A DNA stretch of 64,000 bases from Caprimulgus europaeus. Its lineage: Eukaryota > Chordata > Aves > Caprimulgiformes > Caprimulgidae. The notes under the pieces are model-generated. The model was given only the letters and a program-made list of their open reading frames with translations. It ran no database searches and was not told the origin of the DNA. Each line of letters starts with the position of its first letter. Position 1 is the first letter of the stretch. Where the stretch lies: NCBI GenBank assembly GCA_907165065.1, contig OU015525.1, forward strand, positions 47,355,037 through 47,419,036, read 5' to 3'. Positions 10,717 to 23,200 of the stretch are shown here, in pieces. Both the position numbers and the translations under genes were made by a program.

Positions 10717-12784
10717 AGGTCAAATTTATAGATAGGGGAAGATTATCAGATAATCCTAGTGAAGGAATCTGGGAATTTTACATTAAATTTTGTGTTTTGT
10801 TCTGCCCCCGAAACTGAAGCACAACTAGGAATAATTCAGATTAACAGTACTTTCAGTTGGAATGTTGTCCAGGTAGAAGCACTAAAGACTGAGACAGAAT
10901 AAGTACTTCATGCATCTTTTTGGCAGTAAATGAGAAGCATCCAGAGTGCTAACCCTGCTTTCTGAATTAGAAAAACAGGAGGGATCTTCAAAGACTATTC
11001 TACCTTCATGCTCAAGCAATTCTGAAAGCAGATAAATAAAAGATGGGGTGGAGCAACCATATTTTACACTGATATTCACAGTTGTTCAACGTCAGTAGAG
11101 CTACTTTATTAGTACATTGGCAGCTGTTGCAAGAGAACTAGTAAATGAGAAGCAAAAAACTCATGAGAGTTATCAGTTGAACTAAAGCTTAAGAAAATCA
11201 ACATGGCTACCTAGACCTGTCAGTGAAAAATACTGCAGTGTGAGCACTTCTCCAAGAATTAAGAATGGTGTGTGCAACCAGAACGTTAGTGACATTTTAA
11301 ATTTTGCTTTATTATGTTATATTTAGCAAAATTGATTGTATTATCTTTTTATTTTATCTTAAAAGAATTATTGTGTATAATCCAGTTATACAGTGACAAA
11401 CAAAATGTTGATACAATTATGCAATTGCTTTTGTAGAACTGCTAAAGACTGTCTAAATATTAAGTAGATTTCTTTTTTGTCTGCTTGTTTCTGGGTATAC
11501 TCCTTGAATAACTACACATATATGTTCAAAACATACGAAATCAGTGTTAGTTATGACTCAAGTACTCCCATTTACCCTCCACTTTATAGCACAAGGATTA
11601 TTTTGTTGCAACAATCTGTAGAAAAAAAACCAAACAGCTCTGACTAACTTTATTTCTCGTTACATGTACATTGATGAATGGCATTAACTGTTATTTAGAA
11701 TCATTTTAATGCAAGATTTCTCTGCTGAAGTCATGTGAAAAAAAACACTATGGATGAATACCGTATACTAACTACTGTTTCACTGTTGGCTGTTAGTAAC
11801 ATTTCAGGAAAGACAGCTCTTAAGAACAGTTGTAGCTGTAATTCTAATAGATGGCAGTGCAACTTTATCTTATCAACATTTTGTTTTGTTAGAGAAGATG
11901 TTAAGGCTGTCTGTGTGCAGACTTGGCTTTCAGAGAGAACTTGTACCCCTGTACTTTATTCACTTTATTTCTTCTCTGAATTACTTCCAAAACCAGAAAC
12001 CTTATTCTACAGGACTGAGGACTGTAAAACAATTCTGTGATCAGCTATATTGTAGTATTTTAGGCTGGCAAATTGTACCATCAGTTAAGTTTTCATATAT
12101 CTAAAATATCTACTTATAAAATTACTTTCTCAAGTTCAAAGTGTTCTGCTTGAAGTTTGCAACTGTGTAAAGAGCACATAAAGATCGACGAAAATACTAT
12201 ATAATTGTTCATGCCAGCTTAATTTGTTTTATAATTTTATAGCATGCTTACAGCATGGACCTTAATGATGTTGAACTATTGGCTAGCCAGATCAATGAAA
12301 TACAAGTTGGGTAGCCTGTTGATATATTGTAATAGCACATATTTCTTAAAAAGCTACCTACTAAAACCTTTATCTTTAGGAGCTAGAAATGCTGTGAAAA
12401 TCCCATGGAACACAGTTAATTTTATTTGCTTTAAGAGTAGTGTTTGTTATGTTTGTGAGCCTAAGAGAGGCTTAATTAAAGTCAATAGAGACATCATAAA
12501 ACAAGGAAATACAAAGGCAACATGCTTTCTTCCTACTCCAAAAACTAATGAAAGAGAGTAAAGTGAGAACTGTCCTGCCAATGGTCCTGTTCTCAATTTA
12601 CACTGACTGAAGGTACTTGTATGTGCCTTATTATCACACAGGTGAAGTGGGGTGGCCTGGAGTGACACTCAAAGAACTACAGGAGTTCCAGTTTCCTGAT
12701 GCCTCTTCCTGATCTTGTGATGGACCATGCAAGTGCAGTAGCACGCCCACTATTCTGTTTCTTTCCTTCCCCTCTGCCCCAATG
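10717..12784. other. AT-rich gene-free stretch
   Basis: No gene or repeat family is recognised. Plus-strand open frames at 11,735-12,040 and 12,244-12,561 (about 100 codons each) lack domains and are within chance length for this composition. The last 200 bases become GC-richer as the LTR at 12,785 approaches. Confidence 0.5.
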
Positions 12785-13813
12785 TGTTGGATTTGGTGGG
12801 GGCTGGAGGGGGAGGGACTTGGAGTTTTTTATAGTGAGGAAAGGGACTACAGTGATGGCCTCTGTGAGAAGCTTTGTGAAGCTCCCCTGGCTCCAAGGAA
12901 TACTTGCCGCAGCCCGGCTGAGGTAATTAGCAATAGAGAAACACCTCTGTGAAACCATATTTATGAGGGGAGGGACTGTCTTGCAAACCAGAAGGTAGAG
13001 AGAAACTGGAGGAGAGGCCATTGGCCTGAACAAAAGACAACCATCGACCTAAACAAAGACAGATCTTCATTGGCAGGAGGAAGGAGAAGAAGGATAGAGA
13101 AGCCCAAACACCCAGTTCAACATCTATGGAGTAGGAGAAGGTAAAGGAGATCCCCTGCAGCCCATGGAAGTTCTATGGCAGAGCAGACACCCCACATTTA
13201 GGCCATAGAGGATTCCATACTGGAGCAGAAAGCCAAGCTTTAGGGCAAGTGTGACTGTACTGAGACCTCACAGATGCTCAATGACAGAGCAGAGGTGGAC
13301 TCCCAGAGCTGGGGAGGAAGTGCACTGAACAGGAGGCCCATCTGCAACCCACGGATGTCCTCGTGCCAGAGCTAGGAGCTGTGCCCAAAGAGGTCCATGA
13401 CTCCATGAGAAGTCCATGTTAGACCACTTTGTTCCTGGACTTTCATTCCAGGAAGTGCAGCAGAGGTGAACTGACTTCAACCCCCATTCCCTGTCCCCTG
13501 TACCACTGTGGGAGGAGAAGGTAGAAAAATCAGGAGCAAAGTAATTTGAGCCAAGGAAGAAGAAAGGAGTGGGGAAAGGTGTTTTAAGGTGTGGTTGTCA
13601 TGTCTCACTGTGCTATTCAGATGATTACCAATTCACTATATTGATTTTTCTTCCCCAAGTTGAATTGGTTTTGCCCATGACCATAACTAGTCGGTGAGCT
13701 GTCCCTGTCCTCATTCTAATCCATGTCCCTTTGTTGTGATTCTCTTCCCATCTCACCAGGTGGGGGAGTAAGTGCAAGATCGCATGGTCTTACCTGTGGG
13801 TGAAACCATCATG
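12785..13813 (+). mobile_element. ERVL-like solo LTR (fossil)
   Basis: This is an LTR fossil of about 1.03 kb, identified from memory of a common neoavian ERVL-type LTR. The order of blocks matches: a TGTTGG start with a G-rich leader and 'ggcctctgtgagaagctt' (12,857-12,874), then a series of 'gagcag...ccatgga/cccatg' units (about 13,130-13,400), then 'cccccattccctgtccc', then 'aggagaaggtagaaaaatc' (13,513-13,531). After that come 'gtggggaaaggtgttttaa', 'ttccccaagttgaattggttttgcccatga', and a worn '...gggtgaaaccatca' end. No internal retroviral genes follow, so it is a solo LTR left by recombination. Terminal repeats of target DNA could not be recognised, and divergence from the remembered pattern suggests an old insertion. 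The ends are uncertain by about 5 bp. The family name is by recall, not by search. Confidence 0.8.
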
Positions 13814-16362
13814 CCTTCTTTGTAGATCAAAGCTGCAGGCAAGTGAGGGCTGGCTACCACTGGGCAGAGGGCAGCTCTTTGAGGGAAGACAAGCTAGAGT
13901 CAAGGGTGACCACAGCACAAATAGAGGTGATGCTCCCTCCAAAAAAGTTATCATCCCCAGGCACCCAGTGACCAGTAGACAAGCAGGAGGGGAGGGCAGG
14001 TCCCAACTCAATGCAGGAAGAGCAAACAGCAAGCCTGGAGCAGCCTGGGACAGCACTGGTCCTCACCTGCTCTTGGCATAGCTCAGCTGAGGCTCAGCCC
14101 TGAGCTTCAGTGGGGCTCCTGGGTAGGGGCATTGGTGTGGAGGTCCCAGGAGGGGTGGTCAGTAAAAATAAGGACCAATGTGGCACTCAGAAGCCTGATT
14201 AAGCTGGTTGTTACTTCAGAAAAAAATAATCTCGTTAGTACAAAAATAATTTTAAATGTTTCACTTTGCCACATTGTTTGGCTGATTCCTCTGGAACTTC
14301 CTCCTGCAGGCACACTGGCTGATGCAGAAGAATAGCCTGTGAGAAGTTCAAAGTGAGAAGAATGGCCTAATGTAGGTTGTTCCTACAGCTATTCGCTGAG
14401 TTGCTGAGTCCTCTGAGCAAGGCTTTCACCCCTCCTTTAAGTGAACATGTTGACTCTTCAGTGTGTGCTTATGTGTTCCCTTCATTATGGGATTACCTAA
14501 ACTAAAACTTGCTTTTGCTAATACTCATTGAAATACGGAAGAACTTCCCAAAGCCAGCAAAATCCCAGACTACTACTGGAGTAAATCAGGAAAATTTAGT
14601 TAAACATCCTTTTCCAAACTGAGTAGACCAAACAGTTTAGATTTTACTTTAAAATTTTTGAATTTTATTATTTTTTCATTAAATAAGATGTGATAGTAAC
14701 TGCATCTGCTATACAGAGAGATCTTGAAAGGTCTCTTTCCACTAGAAGCTTTCTAGAGAGAAAGAAGCAGGCATGAACTTCAGGCAGTGCCTATTAATAA
14801 GAATTTTATTTTTTTCGCTCTGGTTGTAATTCGGTGCTGCTGTTGCCCTGATCTACTTCATGAGGAGGTCTCTTTACCTGAATTATTCTCTAGCGACACC
14901 AGGTAGAGTCGCAGAGGAAGTATCACAGTATCATGCTTTGCTAAGTCAGCTTAAATTGATGATATAGACACAGAAGGAAAATACAGAACTAAAGGCTGAA
15001 ACTCATTAATTCATTCCATGTTGTTATGTAAACAGTGTAAGAATGGGATTACGCATGCATGGCAGTAAGGATTTCACATATTTTCCTTCATTATTAATGA
15101 TTCATTGCTGTTATTATTAACCTGCTGTCTTAATATGTGCAAGTAATTTCACCTCTTCATGAGTCTCTCATTTTCTTGGCTTTACCTTACATTTGTCTTG
15201 CCTGGCAAAATTGTAAGCAGCATGGGAAACACTTCTCAGTCCCTGTCCACAAGCAGACTTTGCACAAGTGTAACTGTGTAAAGTTAGGAGTAACACTTGC
15301 ATATATAATTATTTTCTTACAGGATTAAGATAGATTTGTGTAAGCATTTTTATGCCTGTTTAATGTTTTCATGCCATGCAGCTCATAGGTTTTATGTTGT
15401 TCAGTTTAAACAACACAACTGTTGCATGCATATTAAGATTTTCTTTGTTCTGTATGGTATTTAGTGCACAGGGGACTTCTGCAATTCAGCTGCAAGGCAA
15501 CTAACAATAATTATTATCAGGAATAAAGGCAATTTCTAAGCACTTTGTATGTTTATAATACTGCATAAAAAGTAGAAACCCATATTCACTACCCCAACCA
15601 GCAATTTATCCCTAGCCACAAAGAGTATTAATCTTAACCATGCACATCTATAGTATCACTTTTATGGAGCTTTTTTAGTGCATGGTCCCTCTAGTATGGA
15701 ATTGTAATAGAGGTTTACATTAAATAAAAAAAAAAAATTCCTCCTAGATGTTTATGAGAGTTGACTGTTCCATTGGAGCCATTATGGTTTATCATGTATT
15801 TAAGGCCTTCTAAAATATGAATTATTGATAGACTGTAAGGAGCAATGTTTCTTTATAATTCATAAATATTTATTTGTTGAGTTGCATAATAGGTATTATT
15901 GACCTCATATAGACTGTAATGGCTCAAAGTGGTCTATTGTGCAATAGAATAAGGCATTTTGAAAATCCTATCTTCTATTTGATGTCCTGGAAGCATAATT
16001 AAGTGCTATTAAAATCCAGGGAAAGTGGTAACATTGAAGCAGTTGTACTTGCAACCTGTCTTGCTTTCAATGAACAAAAATAAACTCTCAAATTTAACTG
16101 CTTAACAATAATTTCAGGTATTTCCACTATTAACACATTAACTGATGTTACCTTGCACACATCTGCTTTTTCACTTTGACCTCACTGAATACACTCCTTC
16201 TATTTACTGTTGTTTTAATGTATTTGACAAGAGGTGTCTGTGACAACAAGGGCAAATTGTGAGCAAAAAGGTAGTTAATATAGCATGAGAGTGGCTTGAA
16301 ATTTGATGGTGAATGTTGTGACACATATGTGTTTGCATATCACAGGAGCCTCTCTGTTCAGA

Positions 16363-16366
<4 letters not shown>
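13814..16366. other. Gene-free stretch, GC-richer at first
   Basis: 13,814-14,340 is noticeably GC-richer and purine-rich on the plus strand. It has no recognisable family and may be further old LTR or host DNA. After 14,340 the sequence turns AT-rich. A homeodomain-site-rich block at about 15,735-16,020 resembles conserved noncoding DNA (see findings). Confidence 0.45.

Positions 16367-16395
<29 letters not shown>
16367..16395. repeat. Poly-T tract (29 T)
   Basis: There is an uninterrupted run of 29 T on the plus strand, preceded by 'gattac' and followed by 'gtggctggg'. It is not attached to any recognisable retroposed sequence, so I take it as a simple repeat rather than the tail of a gene copy. 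Confidence 0.95.
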
Positions 16396-19300
16396 GTGGC
16401 TGGGACTCTGCTCATGTTCTCTCTCTGTGATACTGAGTTAAATTATTTTTTAAAAATGTAACTAGTACTTCAAATACTAGAAACTCATCTCCTTTCTAAT
16501 TTGTCCCTACCCACTCTAACAAGCCTTTTTCCTCAGTGTGAAGTAGTGTTAATAAACTGACACTTCTGAATAAACTTCTGAAAAGTAGACTTGAATACAT
16601 GTATTTCTTTTAACGCTACATGCTGTGCATCACTTTTCTTCCTACAGGAAGCAAGGCTCAGTCAGAGGGTTTCATATACTTTTTACTTTGCAGAGTTATG
16701 ATATAAAATACATATTAGGTACATTAGTTGCTAGAAAGTGAAATGAGGGTTGGGCATGACATTTATCTGGTGAGAAACAGAAAAGACTCATTGATTTATT
16801 TAGAAGATCAAACATTTTGAGGAGCTTTGATGCTGGACACCATTTCCTTAATACCAAGACAACATAGTATTTGTAACAACAATAAAAATGCTTCTTGGAA
16901 TAAGAAAATGTGTTTTTATTCTTTTTCAGATTCAGAGGGAAACTGTAGACCATCATGATTGATAGAATCCAATAAAGTTTATTAAATATCACACCTGCCA
17001 TGTGGGGTGTTTGAATTATAAACCAGTCCTGATCAGATGGATTTTCAGTACTATTTGTAATAATTTATAAAACAGTGTCATTTCTATGGAAGAAAAAATA
17101 AAATTGAATAATTGGTGTATTCAAACTATAAATCTCAGGTTAAAACAGTTGGAGTAGGTCACAGGTGAATGTATGTATTCCCCTTAGTTTAGCTAATAAG
17201 CAAGGTAGCTGGATAAATGCTACTACTTAGTGAGGCAAATATGTAAAAAATATAGGGACTGGATTCTACCATCCCACTCAGAATAGGTGGTATATAATTC
17301 CAGTACAACTTTATGATTTTCTTCTGACTTTTTATTGAGGCTAGTGCTATACAATATGAACAGATGTGCCATAATTACCCAATTAACCCTTAATAATATT
17401 ATCTCCTTTGAGAAAAATATTCAGATGAGAGATTAAGCTTCCCACTCTGTGTTGTTATTCTTTATTTTGAGTAATTGTGCATTCATGATCTAAAGAAGAC
17501 AGATGCTTCATATTACTTATTATGTCAAAATCCAAAGTAGGTAGCATTGGCAATATGAAACAAGAAACACTTGAAGCATTATCCTTATTACCATTTTAAG
17601 ATCTGAAATGTGACAAATTCAGGAACTAAAATTTCTGCATGTGCGTTTATGCAGTGTGTAAGGGAAACAGACCTCTTTCCAGCTTCTGTTCTACTGAATA
17701 TCTCAAAATATTTCTCCTTCTTAAGCAGTAAAAAAATGCCCTTTAAGGCTCTTTTCAAGCAGTTAAGAGTGTGAGACTTATTAAATTCTTTCAGGATCTA
17801 ATATAGAAAAGCTTCTTGAATAACATTGTATGAAGTAAAGGCTTCATTTAGAAGTCATCAGGTTTTTGACTGTGAACTCAGCAGCTTTCAACTGATTTGA
17901 TTTGAAATCTATTTACTGGCACAGTTTGTCTATTTCTGTGACTTTTCATTTATGCAAATTAGTTATACAGCGAAGAAGAAATTATGAGATTGTAGAAGAG
18001 ATCCAGGGGAAGAAATATAATACTGGTCTTTTGAGATTTTTTTGTTTACTTGTTTAAGTAGGATGGCACAGGATGTCACATGTAGTAGAGAACTAAAAAA
18101 TAAAAATACTAAAAATTAATTTAAAATGTTATAAAATGATTGGCAGTAAAAGAAAATCAGCGAGAACTAGAGCATCCAGAGTTCATATCCTTGGTTTTAT
18201 TTTAACAGAAAATAATGAAATGCACAAGACTGTAAAAATAAATAGCTTATCTGTGGCAGCAAATAGAAGAGCCACTGCTAATAGAAATATAATTGTAAAA
18301 GCAAAATGAAGTTAAATAAACTCAGCACTGTTACTTGCATTCATTTTCAATAGTGTGTGAAATCAAATTAAAAATTAAAAACAGAGAAACACAATGTAAT
18401 GGGAAATAAGTTTTACTATTTTTAGCTTTCAACAATCCATAATAAGATATTTTCTTGTCAAGGTTTTACTTTCATTAAGGTAGGATCTTCACAGTCTGGG
18501 TTCCTAGCAGTATGTTTCTGTAAACATGGGCAGAGCTGACAAATGTACAGAAGGTGTAAATCAGCAGATCTTTGTTAAAGTCAGTGGCAGTTCAGAAAAA
18601 AATGTGTATTTTGCTGGTTTGCATTAATTTAACAGTATAAATTGTCTATATACATTGAATATTTAAAGGAACCATTAAACTGAGCTTACAGCAGCATTGA
18701 TGAAGCAATGAATATCAGCTAAAAAATTATTACAGAATAAGATTTAATAAATTTTAGGCAGATATTTAACATCTCTTCCCGAATTAAATTAACTGTGTAA
18801 AATGAGAACGGAAAATTATTTATTCTAGGTTTTTCCAACTTCACAGCATTTCTGTTTCTGAGAAAAAACAAGTAGTTAAACAAGTGTGCATAAAGCCTCT
18901 AATTCTGGCATAGCTGTGTATAGTTGGGAAATATTTAAAACTGGTTTTATCTGTTTGTCAGTAATGGTTGATGCAACAATGACAGATGTTCAGTTAGTCA
19001 ATTATCTGTAGAACACCTTGTAACTAATAAAAAAATCACAATCTTCTGGTTCTGATCAACTCTTTTCTAGATTATCAAAGAAATATCATAGCTTTCATGC
19101 TAAACTTGATTCATCAGTTTCAGTGGTTCTAGGATAAAACTGGATTTTTGTAAACATTCGACCAGATATGCAGCTTAATAACTTTTTTTAATTTAATGAT
19201 TTTTTACTTCTCCTAATTTAAAAATTCTCAGTGTTTAATGTTGACAGTTATTTAGTCAAAAGGTATCCTAGCAACTTTAACTAGCTGCCTTTTTACCCTT

Positions 19301-20166
19301 TTTTCAAGACTGGTGCATACTATATACATATTTCACAAGGAATGACATTCATTTCAAGTTGCAAGTTTGGGGAAGGTTTTGCCATTTATGGTCTAACTTT
19401 TACATCTCTTAGAGAGTACTGTCTCTTTGGTTTGTTCTTCACACTGACAGGTGGAATAAACTGGGATTCTCAAACTGACAGTTCCCATATTTATTTATTT
19501 CTGCTGAAATTTTATAATGTTGCTGGAGAACCTTCATCACTGTAATCTACTCTGCTGCAGTCTGATTGCAGCTGCTTCCTTCAAGTCATATTATAGGGTC
19601 CATTGATTTGTTTAAGCTTTTCTCTGTTGTCTGGGACAAAGGTTTGGTTTTGCTGACTCAAATCAGGCTGTGCAGAAGGTCTGTGTCAAAAAAACAGGAT
19701 CGAGGAACTCTTAAAGGTCTCTAGACTCTAACTAGACTGAGAACAGAGGACATAAAAATAATATTCATAAACCTGAATTAACAAACAGTCCTCTTTTTAA
19801 AAAATGAGTAAAATTTTTACCCCACGTTTTCCTTTTTTTTGTCAGGCAGAACGTCTACATGGTCTATGTGTTCTCTAATGTTCCAGTTTATTTTGGACAG
19901 GCTAATTTTAGCTAACTTTAACTAATTTTAACCCTTTTATAAACCTGATATTAGGAGCCTGCTAAGGGTAAGAACATCTGAGTGAAGCCAGTGCTGGGTT
20001 GTGTGGGGCAACGGAGAGTGCAGACAGTGCTACACCCACCGGACAGACAGGAAGGCTGTTTGTCTCCTAAGACTTTTGAATTACTAGTAGGATCAATATC
20101 TAACCCAGAGAAAATAGTAAGACAAGTTTAACATCAGTTTAGCTCTCTCCTGTTCCTCCAAGGCTG
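16396..20166. other. AT-rich gene-free stretch
   Basis: No gene is recognised. 17,268-17,345 and 18,545-18,605 carry short strings that look like a very old amniote dispersed repeat (see the separate entry and findings). A minus-strand open frame at 16,696-17,001 has no domain. Confidence 0.45.
17268..17345. repeat. Possible ancient amniote interspersed repeat
   Basis: The string 'gattctaccatcccactcag' followed by 'ataggtggtatataattcca' resembles, from memory, an old dispersed repeat in reptile and bird genomes that begins 'gattctgccatccttactca' and continues with 'gtagtaccttactcc'. The family name is not certain. Similar worn text from what may be the same kind of element ('aactccattaatgtcaatat') occurs near 22,160. 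Confidence 0.3.
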
Positions 20167-20249
20167 TGAAGTGGTTTTGTGGTTTTTTTTGGTTGATGTT
20201 GGTTTTGGATTTTTTTGTTGTTGGTGGTGGTTTTGTTTTGGTTTGGTTT
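20167..20249. repeat. G/T-only low-complexity tract
   Basis: About 80 bases are made almost only of G and T on the plus strand (ggttttgtggtttttttt..., ttgttgttggtggtggtttt). It is a degenerate (TTGG/TTTTG)n microsatellite. Confidence 0.9.
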
Positions 20250-23200
20250 TATGTTTCAGACACATGAAATATAGAATCTCAGCTATTGTGTTTAGGAAAT
20301 AAGAATCCATAATCCATAAGAGGATTTTTGGATGTAGCTGCCTAGAATCCTATTTTGTTTATTTCTATACTGCCTATGATAATATCCTTTCTTCAGAAGT
20401 CAAAAGACAATAAAAAACACATAGCTGAACAAGTCCAAGTGGCATTCAGGGTGCTTAATGCATAAACAGAAATAAAGCAGGTGGACGAAAACGGAGCAGC
20501 TAAAAAAAGCTAAAAGAAATGAAAATTCCACTGATGACATAGAAAAGCTTTACAATGACATTCATTTTCTGGTAAGCTTTTCAACATTTTATTTAACAGC
20601 CATTAATTGACAGATGTCACTTCTGGCTGGTATATTGAATCAGTGCACTCAAAACTGTCCTGAGCAGCACTGGGATTAGATAAGACCCTTTACACTGACC
20701 AAGACACCACTGATTCTGGCAACAAATATGCTTTATTTCGACAGTAGGCAGAAATTTTCTGCCTTTTTCTTGACAGTTGAAGAAAATGTCATAACAGAAT
20801 ATAATTCAGATTTGAATGAGCAAAACAGAGTTAAATGTCCAAGCAGTAAAGAAATTTTCCTTTAACCACAGTAACTCTTCCAAGGAGAAGTGCCCATCTT
20901 CTGGGTATATTCAAAATATTGAATAATATTTTAATATTGTTATTATTATTAATAATAATATAATAATTCAAAGCTGTTTCATTTGATTCTGTACAGGGAA
21001 AATTTAAAAAAAAAAAAAGAAAAAAGCAGACATTGCATATAGTTCAGTCTGCCTTTATATCTTTCTGGCTGTCATGCCCAGAAATCAATGTCATTAACCA
21101 TAACAATAACACATAGCACTGTGTCTCCCTTATTTATCAAGAAATCTAGAGCTTTGCAAAAAAGTCCTGATAACAGCTCTTGGTAATTGGAACATGCAGC
21201 ATCAGCTTGTCTTTGTTAGATCACTTCTTAATGCCACTCCACTGTACAGAGATATTTTCCCGGAGATCTCTAACCTTCACAGGCATTGTCTGATTTGAAG
21301 CCTTAATGCAGTCTGGGGATTTTCATACAGAGTTAAAGAAAATGCAAGGAAAAGTTCTGATAACCACTCTTGCTGTGGTTATCTCTAATTCTATCCCTGT
21401 ATCAGTTGACAGAAGAAAATTGAGTCTGATTTGCTACTCTTTCATTTCCCTTCATTTGTCCCTCATTTGGAAGGGATTTTCATTTCCTTTAGTAAGTCTG
21501 AATCAAAACCAAACTTTATATCAAGCATCACAATATTTAGTTAACATTAAAAGAAAAAAAAAAATGCTGGTTTTCATTATTGGACATTTCTACACTTGTG
21601 AGTTCTGGATAAGCAAAACAGTTTGCATTTTGCACTAATTAGAGGTAGTGTCTACAAGAAAGCTCCAGAGAAATTCTGTGTGAATTGCAATGGCATTTTT
21701 CCTGATACCAAAAACTTCTATGGTATAGAATTTTAAAAAGAAACCTTCTGTATACTTTTGAGTGCTCATATGAGTCTAATAAAAAAAAGCAAATTCTTTT
21801 CTAGAAATCTCATCTTACCTAGTTTAACAGAAAAACTTCCACTGTTTTCAATACAGTTATACTGTTTAACACTAGTCATGGATCTGTTCCTGTTAGTCTC
21901 CTGAGTACACTTAATAAATCTCAATTATAGACTTGAGTTTTGATTCTTCAGTTCACTGAGTCATTTCTATGGAACAAGCTAACTTCACAGTGAATTTAGT
22001 TACAGTGGTCTAAAATTATTGTCACAGATTAATGGAATAATCCCCATTTGATCACTCAAACCAGTATTTGGTAAAGACTCTAGTGTAAGCTGTTCCCCAT
22101 TTCACATCTTTTAAATAAATTGGATTTATGCCTATTGTTACTTACTCAAGCACAAACCAGGAGCAACTCCATTAATGTCAATATAGCTATATCAGTTTAA
22201 AATTGTAATGACAGCAGAATCCTTTGTGGAAGTCATAAAACCAGCAGAGTGGCACCTAGCATCAGGCTGCAGATGTGATTTTTAAAGGGAGAGGGGTAGT
22301 TACATAAAAAGATTCATCCTTGTTACAAAAGGTGACTTGGTAGACCTTTTTAGTCAGAAGAACTGAAAAAATACCAGTCGTGACAAGAGGAGAGAGGATT
22401 AAATCATATTTTATACAAAGAAGAGTGAACATGTAGAGGTTGAGAGCAAAGGAATGTTTATGGCCACTACATATGGCTAAGTGTTTTAGCTCAGATGTTT
22501 GTCCATGCAGTATGGTGCTTAAAATAAACTGTATTCAAAAAGCACCAGTGTAATTCCAAAGGATAACAGTAAGGCTGATACGAAAAAGACATCAGCACTA
22601 AGATGCCTTTTTTTTTTTTTTTTTTTTTAAGTGGTTAAACACATGCACATGTATGCACACACACATACATACACAGAATAACTATGATCTCTTGGCACAC
22701 ATAAAAAAAGCCTGACAAAGAAATAACTTTTCCTTTGAGCAATGGCTTGTATTGAATATGTTTATGAAGCATCAAACAGCTTTTCCTTGGCCAGTTGAGA
22801 AAGAATTAATTCAAACACTTGTATGTGCCAGAAGTTTCAAATTGTGTCCTTTAGATGAAATAAACACCATTCCTCACATAAAATCATATTTCAAGAAGGT
22901 ATAAAAAAACCCACACTGAGGCTAATAAATGCTAATAATCTACAGCTTTGTTCTTCACTGACCATTGAGATGGAGAAAACAGCAGAGAGCAGATTAACAA
23001 GGGCCAAAGACTTCTGAGCCAAGCAGAGGCAGCAGTAGGTGCATGGAGGGTCTGGTTTCCCTCCGTGCTGTGTTCCCCTTCTGTGGCACTCCTTCACCTC
23101 TGTGCAGCAAGTGCCCATTTCTCTGAATGGCCTGCACTTTGGTTAGACATTTTTCTGTCCCACTGATGCTATAGGATAAATATTCTCTTTAGCTGCAATG

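Noticed and set aside
22608-22676. Poly-T followed by a CA-rich patch, checked as the tail of a processed gene copy.
   Set aside because: No coding-like sequence adjoins on either strand.
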